Positions 50,971 to 59,977 of a stretch of 64,000 nucleotides of DNA are shown one piece after another. A program made the translations under genes and the position numbers. The notes beneath the pieces were generated by a model. The model was not told the origin of the DNA, searched no databases, and was given only the letters and a program-made list of their open reading frames with translations. Position 1 is the stretch's first letter; each line of letters opens with the position of its first letter. Origin of the DNA: Mycobacterium sp. OAS707 (GTDB taxonomy: Bacteria > Actinomycetota > Actinomycetes > Mycobacteriales > Mycobacteriaceae); NCBI RefSeq assembly GCF_014873705.1, contig NZ_JADBDS010000004.1, positions 1 through 64,000 on the forward strand. The letters run 5' to 3'.

Positions 50971-52325
50971 CGGAACGCCGCTCCCTGCTCGCGGTCGAGG
51001 TACGTCTCAGACTTGTTCTTCAGGAAGAAGACGTAGACGACAAGTGAGACCGCGATGCAGACCGTCACGTAGCCGATGAACAACGGCACCTGATCGCGCG
51101 CCTTGAGCGCCTGGTAGATCAGCGGGGCGGTGCCGCCGAAGATCGAGTTCGCCAGCGCGTAGCCGACCCCGACACCGAGCGCCCGAACGTGGGCGGGGAA
51201 CAGCTCGGATTTCACCAGCGCGTTGATCGACGTGTATCCGGTCAGGATCACGTACCCGACGGCTACCAGCAGGAAAGACATTATCGGGGAACGAGTTTCG
51301 GGCAGATAGGTGATCAGCACATAGGTGTAGATCAGCCCGCCGAAACCGAACCACAGCAACAGCGGTTTGCGGCCGACCTTGTCGCTGATGATTCCGCCGA
51401 CGGGCTGCAGCAGCATCAAGAAGATGAGGCCGATCAGGTTGATCCAGGTCGCGGTCATCGCCTGCGATTTGTAGGCCGTCTTGACGATGGTGGGTGCGTT
51501 GACGCTGTAGGTGTAGAACGCGACGGTGCCGCCCATCGTGATCAGGAAGCACAGCAGCAGCGGCCGCCAGTAGCGCGTCAACAGTTCTCGCATCGAGCCG
51601 GCACCAGGGTCCTTGCCCTCCCTGACGGCTGCGAGGGTTTCCTCGCTGAGCGACTCGTCCATCGTGCGACGCAGCCAGAACACCACGACCGCGGCCACGC
51701 CGCCGATGGCGAACCCGATCCGCCAGCCGAACTCGTGAACCTGCTTGTCGTCGAAGGCGGTCAACACGATGAGCAACGTGAACTGAGCGAGCACGTGACC
51801 GCCAACCAGCGTCACGTACTGGAACGAGGAGAAGAAGCCGCGGCGCTCCCGCGTCGCCGCCTCCGACATGTACGTCGCCGACGTGCCGTACTCGCCGCCC
51901 GTGGCGAACCCCTGGAGCAACCGGGCGAGGATCAGGATGATCGGCGCCGCGATGCCGATGCTCGAGCGCGCGGGTACCAGCGCGACCACCATCGAACAGG
52001 CGGCCATCAGCGACACGCTGACCGTGAGGGCGGCCCGGCGACCGCGGCGGTCTGCAAACCGCCCGAAGAACCACGACCCGATGGGCCGCATCACGAACGT
52101 GATCGCGAAGATCGCGTAGATGTAAACCGTCGAGTTCTCGTCGGTCTCGGCGAAGAACTGCTTCTCGAAATACGAGGCGAACACGGTGTAGACGTAAACG
52201 TCGTACCACTCGACGAGGTTGCCCAACGATCCGCGGATCGTGTTCCAGATCGCCCGGCGGGTCGCGGCGGCCGACGGCGGCGGCACTTGTGCAGTCGATG
52301 CGGTCATGTCTGTCGATTCAAGCAT
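50967..52325 (-). CDS. MHS-family MFS transporter (metabolite:H+ symporter)
   Basis: 452 residues, 12 helices. The MHS opening G-N-L-V-E-W-Y-D-V-Y-V-Y and G-R-F-A-D-R-R-G-R-R loop match the family that imports dicarboxylates, betaine, proline or shikimate. ATG 52325; an in-frame ATG at 52307 fits equally. Its stop overlaps the CTG start of the serine hydrolase, so the importer and hydrolase form an operon; the hydrolase may release the imported compound. Confidence 0.88.
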   Translation of the reverse strand: MLESTDMTASTAQVPPPSAAATRRAIWNTIRGSLGNLVEWYDVYVYTVFASYFEKQFFAETDENSTVYIYAIFAITFVMRPIGSWFFGRFADRRGRRAALTVSVSLMAACSMVVALVPARSSIGIAAPIILILARLLQGFATGGEYGTSATYMSEAATRERRGFFSSFQYVTLVGGHVLAQFTLLIVLTAFDDKQVHEFGWRIGFAIGGVAAVVVFWLRRTMDESLSEETLAAVREGKDPGAGSMRELLTRYWRPLLLCFLITMGGTVAFYTYSVNAPTIVKTAYKSQAMTATWINLIGLIFLMLLQPVGGIISDKVGRKPLLLWFGFGGLIYTYVLITYLPETRSPIMSFLLVAVGYVILTGYTSINALVKSELFPAHVRALGVGVGYALANSIFGGTAPLIYQALKARDQVPLFIGYVTVCIAVSLVVYVFFLKNKSETYLDREQGAAFR

Positions 52326-52355
52326 TGACCGGCGCTACCACGTCGCATAAGTCGG

Positions 52356-55007
52356 CTAGTTGTTGCAGAGAAGTGTCCGGGCTTGGTCGGCCTGATCGTA
52401 TGCATACGTCGCCATCGCCGAAAGCGTCATCGCCGCGCCCACGGCGGCGAGCGATTCGTACGCGTCGTCGCCGAGAACGCCGCGCAGGTGCATGACGGCG
52501 TCGTCGATCTCGGGAACGGCAAACGAGATCAAGGGGTCGACGGTGAAGCCGGAAATCGTCGCGGCCGGTTCGTAGTGCCCCAATCGGTCCAATACCGCTG
52601 CCAGACAGGCCAACGGCATCCGAATCTGTGCGGTGTTGCCCGAGTCGTAATAGTGGCGAATGCCCAGGGTGACGTAGTCGAGCGCCGCGATCGGATCACC
52701 ATGTTCGACCTCGAGCCGACCAAGACTCATCGCGGCGAACGACTCGTTGGCACGAACACCGTTGTCGTGCGCGATCGCCCTACTGCGGCGCAGCGCGTCC
52801 AATGCGACGAGCGGCGCCACGTCGCGATGCGCGAAGCCATAAGCCAGCAGGGTGAACGTGATCGCGTGCGGATTGTGGGTCGCCTCGCCGACCTCGATCA
52901 GGCCGTTCGCGGCTGCCAACGCCTCGTCGGCCACACTGGCGATCATCTGGCACAGCACGAACGCGGCGCGAAGAAGTCCGCGCACGTCATGCCCGGCTGC
53001 GAGGCGGGGCCGACACCAGTTCGCCCAGCCCTCGCCGTCCCGCGTCAACAGATACAACCGACCGAGTAGACACTCGAAACCGAACAGCACCTCAGCGCCG
53101 CGGGTCATCTCAGCCATCGCCGCATCTCGGTATCGAACCGCGTCAGCGATCCGGCCTTTCAGGCCGCACATGGACGACAACACGTACAGCGTCGCCAGCC
53201 GCGGATGATCGCTGGCTAGGGCAGCATCCAGAAGTTCTTCCGTCCATGTGATCGGCTCGAGGTTCTCGACGATGTAGCCGAGGATGCCCGCATAGGTCGC
53301 AATGGCGGCGGCGTCGTCGAGGTTACGATCGGCCGCCCACCGAAACGCCACGCGCAGATTGGCCAATTCGGTGCCGAACCAGGCGTAGGCGTCGCGCTGC
53401 TGCGGGCTGTCCCACAACATCATGATCTCCGACTCCCGCTCGGCGAAGTGGTGTGCGTGTGCGTCTCGAACCTTGTCAGCCGCACCGCTTTTCACCAGTT
53501 GCTCGCCTGCGAAATGACGAATGGTCTCGAGCATCGAGTACCTCGTGTGCCCCGCTGTCTGGTTCACGACGACCAGCGACTTCCGCGCCAACGCATCGAG
53601 CAGATCCAGCACGAGGTACTCGTCGGCGAATCCACCTATCGCACAGGCACTTTGCAGATCGAACCCGCCCGCAAACACCGAACACCGTTCCAACAGCGCC
53701 TTTTCGGCATCCCGCAGCAGATCGTAGGACCAGTGCACGGCATGGCGCAGACTTTGATGATGCGGAACGTCACGACGTGAGCCGACCAGCAGATGGAACC
53801 GGTGATCCAGCCGATCACGCACCTCGTTGGCGGTCATCGACGCCATCCGTGAGGCAGCGAGTTCGATGGCCAACGGAAGGCCGTCGAGGTGGCGGCAGAC
53901 GTCTATCACCGCATCGGGTTCGGTCAATGCGAACTGCGGCCACACGCTGCGGGCGCGTTCGACGAAGAGTGCCACGGCTTCGGAGTCGATGCCGTCACCG
54001 ACTTCCAGCGAGTACACCGGCCACAGTTGCTCATCGCCCAGACCCAATCGCTCGCGACTGGTCGCCAACACCTTCACGGTTTCCGATTGGTCGAGGATGG
54101 CTTCGATCAGGTCGGCAGCGGCGTCCAGGACGTGTTCGCAATTGTCGAACACCAGTAGACGGGTTCTGCCGTGCTGTGCCACGGCAATCGAATCCTGCAG
54201 GCTCTTGCCCGGCTGCTGCGTGATATTCAGCACCGCGGCGACCGCATCAGGAACCGCCGAAGCATCGTTCACCGCGGCAAGTTCGAAAAGCCATACACCG
54301 TCGGCGAATTCGTTTACCAACGCAGCGGCGGTCTCGGTGGCCAGCCGGGTCTTACCAACCCCGCCAGGACCGGTCAGCGTCACCAACCGGTGTCCGCGCA
54401 CGGCGCTCTTCAGTTCGACGAGATCCAGCTCCCGTCCGACGAAGCTGGTAACCCCTGGCCGCAGATTCCCTGGCGTCGCGTCGAGCACCTTTATCGGCGG
54501 GAACTCCGAGCGCAAACCCGGTGCTTGAAGCTGAAATATTCTGACGGCTGTCGGCACGTCACGCAGCCGCCGCAGCCCGAGGTCGAGCAGGTCCAACCCG
54601 CTCAGTTGGTTGGCAGTCGAGTCGGCCAGCAGAATCTGACCACCGTGGCCGGCCGACATCACCCGCGCGGCCCGATTCAGTACGACACCGAAGTAGTCCC
54701 CGTCGCGAAGCTCGGCCGCCCCGGTCGCCAGGCCCATCCGTACCGGCAACTGCAGCGCTCGCTGCGCCGCGACGGCTGCGTCCACGGCCGACTTCGGTGA
54801 GGCAAACGCGGCGACCACGCCATCGCCCGTACGGCTGAACAGGAAACCGTCGTGCGCGTCAATGGCGTGGCTCACGACGTCGTCGTGTGCGGACAATGCG
54901 GCCCGCATGCCTTCGGCATCGGCTTCCCACCGACGAGTCGAGCCCTCGATGTCGGTGAACAAGAACGTGACGACCCCAGACGGCGGTCCCCCCGCGGCCA
55001 CGGCCAC
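52356..55007 (-). CDS. Cyclase-domain / NB-ARC ATPase / TPR-like signalling protein (paralogue 2)
   Basis: 883 residues, closely parallel to 18091-20766: cyclase domain (F-L-F-T-D-I-E-G-S, T-G-D-G, N-R-A-A-R), NB-ARC ATPase with G-P-G-G-V-G-K-T and L-V-F-D-N-C-E-H, and TPR-like helices to the end. The lysine position before G-D-G is again not Lys (F-L-F-S-R-T). The start GTG 55007 shares the upstream string TGTGACATCCTGTG with paralogue 1. No HTH. Likely a stress or nutrient integrator; output unknown. Confidence 0.9.
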   Translation of the reverse strand: MAVAAGGPPSGVVTFLFTDIEGSTRRWEADAEGMRAALSAHDDVVSHAIDAHDGFLFSRTGDGVVAAFASPKSAVDAAVAAQRALQLPVRMGLATGAAELRDGDYFGVVLNRAARVMSAGHGGQILLADSTANQLSGLDLLDLGLRRLRDVPTAVRIFQLQAPGLRSEFPPIKVLDATPGNLRPGVTSFVGRELDLVELKSAVRGHRLVTLTGPGGVGKTRLATETAAALVNEFADGVWLFELAAVNDASAVPDAVAAVLNITQQPGKSLQDSIAVAQHGRTRLLVFDNCEHVLDAAADLIEAILDQSETVKVLATSRERLGLGDEQLWPVYSLEVGDGIDSEAVALFVERARSVWPQFALTEPDAVIDVCRHLDGLPLAIELAASRMASMTANEVRDRLDHRFHLLVGSRRDVPHHQSLRHAVHWSYDLLRDAEKALLERCSVFAGGFDLQSACAIGGFADEYLVLDLLDALARKSLVVVNQTAGHTRYSMLETIRHFAGEQLVKSGAADKVRDAHAHHFAERESEIMMLWDSPQQRDAYAWFGTELANLRVAFRWAADRNLDDAAAIATYAGILGYIVENLEPITWTEELLDAALASDHPRLATLYVLSSMCGLKGRIADAVRYRDAAMAEMTRGAEVLFGFECLLGRLYLLTRDGEGWANWCRPRLAAGHDVRGLLRAAFVLCQMIASVADEALAAANGLIEVGEATHNPHAITFTLLAYGFAHRDVAPLVALDALRRSRAIAHDNGVRANESFAAMSLGRLEVEHGDPIAALDYVTLGIRHYYDSGNTAQIRMPLACLAAVLDRLGHYEPAATISGFTVDPLISFAVPEIDDAVMHLRGVLGDDAYESLAAVGAAMTLSAMATYAYDQADQARTLLCNN

Positions 55008-55049
55008 AGGATGTCACAGCTAACCAGCTTGCATCTCGAACATCGCCAA

Positions 55050-56252
55050 TTACGCGGCCGTGAATACCACTGGCAACGCCGCGGGCGAGCGGAATGCCAC
55101 GCCGTTGATCACCGGCTTGGGCGCCGTCGGGTCGAGATGTAGGCCCGGCAGCCGGTCGAGCAAAGCGTTGATCGCCACCGTCGTCTCCATCCGCGCCAGC
55201 GGCATGCCCAGGCAGACGTGCGGGCCCGCGCCAAACGTCAGGTGCGCGAGAATCTTTCGCGTCGGATCGAACCGGTCAGGATCCGGATAGTGCGCCGGGT
55301 CGCGGTTGGCCGCCGCCACGCTGACACTGACGTTCGTCCCCCTGGTGATCTTGATGCCGCCCAGCTCACAGTCCTTCTTGGCCACGCGCACCACCGTGCT
55401 GATCGGCGGTTCCCACCGCAGCGCCTCCTCGATCGCACCCCGCAGCAGCGTGCGGTCGTCCCGCACCGCCTGCAGCTCCGCCGGCTCCGTCAGCATCGCC
55501 ACCAACAGATTCCCCGACGCCCGATACGTCGTCTCCACTCCCGCAGGCAAGATCAACAACAGGAATGCGAAGATCTCCTCGTCGGACAGTCGCTCGCCAT
55601 CGATCTCCGACTCGGCCAGCGTGCTGATCAGGTCGTCCTGCGGATCCTTTCGCCGTTGCGCCAAGATTTCCCCGAAGTACTCCTTGAGCGTCGCCGACGC
55701 CGCCATTCCGACATCCCAGTTGTAGACCACACTCAACAGCTCGATCGACAACTGCTGAAACCGCACATAGTCCTCCCGCGGCAGGCCCATCAACCGTGCA
55801 ATCACCTGCACCGGAAACGCAAACGTGAACTCCCGCACCAGATCTGCGTGCCCTCGCGGTGCGAACCGGTCGATCAGCTCGTGCACCACCACCTCGACCA
55901 GTTCGGCGCGCCACCGCTCCAACAGCTTCGCCCGAAACAGCGGCGACACCAGCGCTCGGCTGGCCCGGTGCTCGTCGCCCTCCTGCTCCAGCAGCGTCTT
56001 GCCCATCACCGGGCCCATGATGTTCTGGTAGATCGACGACGAGAACCGCTCAGAATCCGTCAGCACCGCCTGACACTCGTCGTAGCCGAGCACCGTGACG
56101 CCTGCCATGTCGAGGTTCTGCGCCGGCGTCTCGACGATCGGGTTGCCGACCATCACGCGATGCTTTTCCCGTGCCACCCTTAACTTCTCGTGCACATTCT
56201 CGACCGCCATCAGCAGCCCGTCCTGCAGCTTGGCGGGGTCGAACTCCGTCAC
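55050..56252 (-). CDS. Cytochrome P450
   Basis: 400 residues, class I soluble P450: I-helix A-G-V-E240-T-T, E276-x2-R279, and haem loop F-G-A-G-P-H-V-C347-L-G. Relies on ferredoxin partners; the 4588-4776 ferredoxin is possible but far away. Start GTG 56252 overlaps the aminoacylase stop (GTGA). Last gene of the amidohydrolase operon, suggesting oxidation of the product or substrate of those hydrolases. Confidence 0.93.
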   Translation of the reverse strand: MTEFDPAKLQDGLLMAVENVHEKLRVAREKHRVMVGNPIVETPAQNLDMAGVTVLGYDECQAVLTDSERFSSSIYQNIMGPVMGKTLLEQEGDEHRASRALVSPLFRAKLLERWRAELVEVVVHELIDRFAPRGHADLVREFTFAFPVQVIARLMGLPREDYVRFQQLSIELLSVVYNWDVGMAASATLKEYFGEILAQRRKDPQDDLISTLAESEIDGERLSDEEIFAFLLLILPAGVETTYRASGNLLVAMLTEPAELQAVRDDRTLLRGAIEEALRWEPPISTVVRVAKKDCELGGIKITRGTNVSVSVAAANRDPAHYPDPDRFDPTRKILAHLTFGAGPHVCLGMPLARMETTVAINALLDRLPGLHLDPTAPKPVINGVAFRSPAALPVVFTAA

Positions 56253-57970
56253 GACGCAGTCACCGTCTCCGTGTCACGGCCTGATCGCAGAACTGTGCCC
56301 GGCAGCGCGCCGGTTGCGACGCCGTCGCGGCAGACCTCTGTACCGGCGACCCAGACCGATGTGATGCCTTTGGCATCGGCGACCAAACGCGGTGCGCCGG
56401 CAGGCAAGTCGTAGCGCGTGAGCTCCGGCCCATGGTCGACGATCGCGGGGTCGAACATCACCAGGTCCGCATGCCACCCTTCGGCGATGCGGCCGCGGTC
56501 CTTCAGCCCGTACAGTCGCGCCGGCACATCGGTGATCAGCCTGACGGCTTCCTCCAACGTGACCACCTGGTGCTCCCGCACGCCATGGCCGAGCAACGAC
56601 GTCGTGTAGATCGCGCCGCACATCATGTCGAGATGCGCGCCTGCATCCGAACCGCCGATCACCGCGTCCCTATTGCGCCACACCTGCGCGCGCGCCTTCC
56701 AGTCCGCTTCATCGTCACCGAAGGGCCGCGGCGACAAGCCTGTCCGCAGTTCGTCTGCGATCACGATGTCCAGCAGCACATCGAACGGTTCTCCCCCGCG
56801 CGCCGCCGCGACTTCACCGACCGTGCGGCCCGTCGCGTCGTCGTTCTGGGCCGCGAACGTCTCGACGATGATCAGGCGTTCCCAATTGGCAAGGCCGCGA
56901 AGGATTCCCGCCTCTTCGGAGTGGGCACCCTCGTCGAGGCGCCTGCGCACCTGGGGATCGGCGAGGGCCTTGAGTCGCTCCGGCACCGGCAGATGCATCG
57001 TCTCGCGCCAGCCCGGCAGCCCGTCCAGCACGAAGCCGGTCAAGAACGACAGCCGGATCTTCGACGAATGCGGCAGCGTCAGCGCGACGATGCGGCCGCC
57101 ACGCTCGGCGGCGACTTTCGATGCGCGCAACTGCTTTTCGTGGCCTTCGGGGTTGGCGGCCGAGACGCCGAGCACGTTCCAGTTCAGCGGCCGGTCGGCG
57201 GCCCGCGACATATCGGTCAGCAGCGCGATGTCGTCGTCGGTGAAGCCGGACAGGCAGCCGGGGATGATCGCCTCCATCTGTGTGCCCGAATGTTGACGCA
57301 GGACGGCCGCCAACGCCACCAACTCGTCGCGGGACGCGCTGCGCGACGGCACCGGTTGCCCCGACCCGTCGTTGTGGGTGTTCGACTGCGACGTCGACAA
57401 CCCCAGCGCACCGTCCGACAGCGCAGCACCGAGCAGCGTGGCCATCTTTTCGATCTGCGCCCGAGACGCCTCACCACCGACCGCGTCGTCACCCATCGCG
57501 GCCAGCCGAATCGCCGAGTGGCCCACCAGGAATCCGGCGTTGACGGCCGTGCGTCCGTCGAGCCGGGCCAGCCAGTCGCCGAACGACGACCACTGCCAGT
57601 CCAGCCCGGCGCGCAGCGCTTCCAACGGCATGCCCTCGACGCGGGCCAGCATCCGAGTGAGGTAATCCTGTTGTTCGGGCCCGGCGGGAGCCAGCGTGAA
57701 GCCGCAGTTGCCGCCGAACACCGTCGTGACGCCATGTTGCACCGACGGGCTCGCGGTCGGATCCCAGAACAGCTGGGCGTCGTAGTGCGTGTGCAGGTCG
57801 ACAAACCCAGGTGTGAGCGTCTGACCCTGCGCATCAACGGTTTTCGATGCCTGCTCGTCGACGTCACCGACCGCGACAATCCGGCCGTCGCGCACACCCA
57901 CATCACCGTGCCGGGCGGGCGCGCCGGTGCCGTCGACGATCGAGGCGTCTTTGATCAGGAGGTCGAGCAT
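56249..57970 (-). CDS. D-aminoacylase/N-acyl-D-amino-acid deacylase-like amidohydrolase
   Basis: 573 residues. Metal motif F-V-D-L-H-T-H-Y-D-A-Q, G-N-C-G-F-T, and C-terminal S-D-A-G-A-H motif are typical of D-aminoacylases and related metallo-amidohydrolases (amidohydrolase superfamily, zinc). ATG 57970 is selected because AAGGA lies 9 nt upstream; ATG 57979 is too close to it. It overlaps the preceding amidohydrolase by 16 bp and the P450 by 4 bp. Substrate unknown. Confidence 0.87.
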   Translation of the reverse strand: MLDLLIKDASIVDGTGAPARHGDVGVRDGRIVAVGDVDEQASKTVDAQGQTLTPGFVDLHTHYDAQLFWDPTASPSVQHGVTTVFGGNCGFTLAPAGPEQQDYLTRMLARVEGMPLEALRAGLDWQWSSFGDWLARLDGRTAVNAGFLVGHSAIRLAAMGDDAVGGEASRAQIEKMATLLGAALSDGALGLSTSQSNTHNDGSGQPVPSRSASRDELVALAAVLRQHSGTQMEAIIPGCLSGFTDDDIALLTDMSRAADRPLNWNVLGVSAANPEGHEKQLRASKVAAERGGRIVALTLPHSSKIRLSFLTGFVLDGLPGWRETMHLPVPERLKALADPQVRRRLDEGAHSEEAGILRGLANWERLIIVETFAAQNDDATGRTVGEVAAARGGEPFDVLLDIVIADELRTGLSPRPFGDDEADWKARAQVWRNRDAVIGGSDAGAHLDMMCGAIYTTSLLGHGVREHQVVTLEEAVRLITDVPARLYGLKDRGRIAEGWHADLVMFDPAIVDHGPELTRYDLPAGAPRLVADAKGITSVWVAGTEVCRDGVATGALPGTVLRSGRDTETVTAS

Positions 57971-59151
57971 GCCAGCCATCCTTCGTCGGGCAGTGGGTGG
58001 CGGAACAACTCGGCGGCGTTGCGGTGGGTGATGCGGGCCGCGTCGTCGGCTGACAGGTTCGCGACATTGCGCGCGACGACGTGCTGGGTGTCGGGCCACG
58101 TCGAGTCGGCATGCGGGTAGTCGCTCTCGATGAGGATGCGTTCGGCGCCGATTGCGTCAAGCGTGCCGAACGCCGTCGGGTCGTCGATCGAGCAGAACCA
58201 GAAGTTGCGCCGCAGCACTTCGCTGGGCAGCAGGTCGCTTTTCCACGCGCCGCCCTCGGCGCCCGACGCGGAGTGGGCAAGCACGAAGTCGGCGCGGTCG
58301 GCGAGCATCGCCACCCAGCCGAGGCCGCCCTCGTCGAGCGTGATGTTCAGCTTCGGGAAGCGCACCGGGATGCCTGACCACAGCCAATCTGCCGTCGCGA
58401 CAAGGGCATTCACGGGGAACAGTGTGGTGATGGTCTCGAACGGGGTGTCGGGCGCGGGAATCGGTGCCCACTGCGCGGAGCCGGTGTGCAGGCAGATGAC
58501 GGTGTCGGTTTCCTCGCACGCGGCCAAGAACGGATCCCATGCGCCGGTGTGCAGGCTGGGTAGGCCGCACTGCGCGGGTAGCTCGGGAAAGCTGACGGCC
58601 TTGAAGCCGCGTTCGGCGTTGCGCCGCAGCTCCTCGGCGGCCAAGAGCGGGTCGGCCAGCCAGGGCAGCTGCAGTGGGATGATCCGGTCGGGGTAGGAGC
58701 CGGCCCACACCTCGTGGTGCCAGTCGTTCCACGCACGCAATACGGCGAGGCCGAGTTCGGGGTCGTCGCTCTTCCAGAACACCGTTCCCGCGAAGCCGGC
58801 GATCAGCGACGGGAAGTTCAACGATGCCCAGATGCCGGCCAGGTCCATGTCGGCGATCCTCGCGTCGATATCCCAACAGCCGGGGCGCATTTCGTCGAAC
58901 CGGGCGGCCTCCATGCTCCACTCTTCTTTAGGCCGACCGATCACAGCGTTCAGACCGATGTTCGGATAGGTGCGGCCTTCGTAATTCCAGACCTGAGTGC
59001 CGTCGTCGGACTCGACGATCTTGGGCGCCCAGTCGGCCAGCGCCTTCGGCAAGCGGCCTTCGAACATGTCGGGTGGCTCGATGACGTGGTCGTCGACCGA
59101 GATGAGGATGTGCTGTCGCTCCCGGGGCGTCGGGTCAGGCAGCAGCGCCAT
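57955..59151 (-). CDS. Amidohydrolase_2 family (ACMSD-like) enzyme
   Basis: 398 residues. Begins with S-V-D-D-H-V-I-E-P-P-D-M-F (the His of the DxH zinc motif), continues with I-A-D-M-D-L-A-G, I-C-L-H-T-G-S, N-I-T-L-D-E-G-G and I-L-I-E-S-D-Y-P-H-A-D, as in amidohydrolase_2 proteins related to ACMS decarboxylase. TIM barrel, probably one metal. First gene of the operon with the aminoacylase and P450. Start ATG 59151. Confidence 0.87.
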   Translation of the reverse strand: MALLPDPTPRERQHILISVDDHVIEPPDMFEGRLPKALADWAPKIVESDDGTQVWNYEGRTYPNIGLNAVIGRPKEEWSMEAARFDEMRPGCWDIDARIADMDLAGIWASLNFPSLIAGFAGTVFWKSDDPELGLAVLRAWNDWHHEVWAGSYPDRIIPLQLPWLADPLLAAEELRRNAERGFKAVSFPELPAQCGLPSLHTGAWDPFLAACEETDTVICLHTGSAQWAPIPAPDTPFETITTLFPVNALVATADWLWSGIPVRFPKLNITLDEGGLGWVAMLADRADFVLAHSASGAEGGAWKSDLLPSEVLRRNFWFCSIDDPTAFGTLDAIGAERILIESDYPHADSTWPDTQHVVARNVANLSADDAARITHRNAAELFRHPLPDEGWLACSTS

Positions 59152-59367
59152 ATGACGACTATGGTCGCTTTGCCGATCCTGTCGATGCTATTTGTGCAAA
59201 AACAGCGTAATTCCCGGCGGCTCGCTGAGACCTGGCTGTGAGGACGCCAAACATCTCGTGGCAATTTCGTTATCGAGGTTTATCTCATTCGTCACTTTGG
59301 CAACACTGGTATCAGTGCGGCACAGCCGGCACGTCCCGTCAACGAAAGAGTGGAATGGAAGACCTGC

Positions 59368-59850
59368 ATGAACACAGTTCTGTACTTCAGCCCCAGCGGC
59401 GTCGCTTATGAGACCCAGGCCTACACCACCGCCGATATCGCCGAGCTTGTCAGCGACTATGGCCTGGAAAGCCTGACGAGCACCGACCGGCGATTCGACT
59501 TCTGGTTCACGAAGTCAACGCAGCGGTGCCAACGCCGAGCCAACCGTGCCGCGACCCGACTGTTGTTGGCTACCACCAACTTCACTGCGAAAACGGTTCC
59601 GCTGCTGCGAGGGTGCGTGGTTATCGCGACCCACGACTCGGACGGTGATCTCGACGGCCTGAGCTGGGAGCAGCTGGACCTCTTGGCGCAGCGAAACCGC
59701 GCGCTGACGAAACGCGAAGAACGAGTGCTCGACCGGCGGATCGCGCAGGACTTGCGCCGGCAACGGCGCCTACGCCGCGGGGTTGACGTCGGGAGCGTCG
59801 GCCACGACGTCGATCTTGTCCGCGGCCGCGGGAACGCAGAACGCACATAG
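59368..59850 (+). CDS. Hypothetical protein of phage-like appearance
   Basis: 160 residues. N-terminal domain (about 1-110) of mixed alpha/beta with V-L-Y-F-S-P-S-G-V-A-Y and R-F-D-F-W-F-T-K-S; C-terminal basic helix (about 115-145, R-E-E-R-V-L-D-R-R-I-A-Q-D-L-R-R-Q-R-R-L-R). Not recognised. ATG 59368 has GGAAG upstream. 59152-59367 before it contains no gene. Its end overlaps the small zinc-ribbon gene on the other strand. Confidence 0.6.
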   Translation: MNTVLYFSPSGVAYETQAYTTADIAELVSDYGLESLTSTDRRFDFWFTKSTQRCQRRANRAATRLLLATTNFTAKTVPLLRGCVVIATHDSDGDLDGLSWEQLDLLAQRNRALTKREERVLDRRIAQDLRRQRRLRRGVDVGSVGHDVDLVRGRGNAERT

Positions 59851-59928
59851 CTTTGGGCTCAGCGTGGGGTAGCCGCACGCCGGACAGATCGCCAACGATC
59901 CGCCCTCGATAGAGATAGTGCTCGCCAC
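59770..59928 (-). CDS. Small zinc-ribbon protein
   Basis: 52 residues from GTG 59928, with C-P-A-C-G-Y and C-A-F-C forming a zinc ribbon in the middle. RBS AAGGGGAC upstream; a palindromic GGGTATATACCC (59954-59965) lies 25 bp further and could hold a -10 (TATACC or GGGTAT). The 3' 81 bp overlap the phage-like gene on the + strand. Function unknown; binding to nucleic acid is plausible. Confidence 0.6.
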   Translation of the reverse strand: MASTISIEGGSLAICPACGYPTLSPKLCAFCVPAAADKIDVVADAPDVNPAA

Positions 59929-59977
59929 CCCAGTCCCCTTCCGCCCGGTGGAGGGTATATACCCCGGCTGGCGGACT

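Noticed and set aside
51189..52328. 379-residue + strand frame opposite the MHS transporter
   Set aside because: Antisense shadow of a conserved transporter.
56432..58120. 562-residue + strand frame opposite the aminoacylase and amidohydrolase
   Set aside because: Shadow of two well-supported enzymes; Arg/His/Gln-rich composition without a fold.
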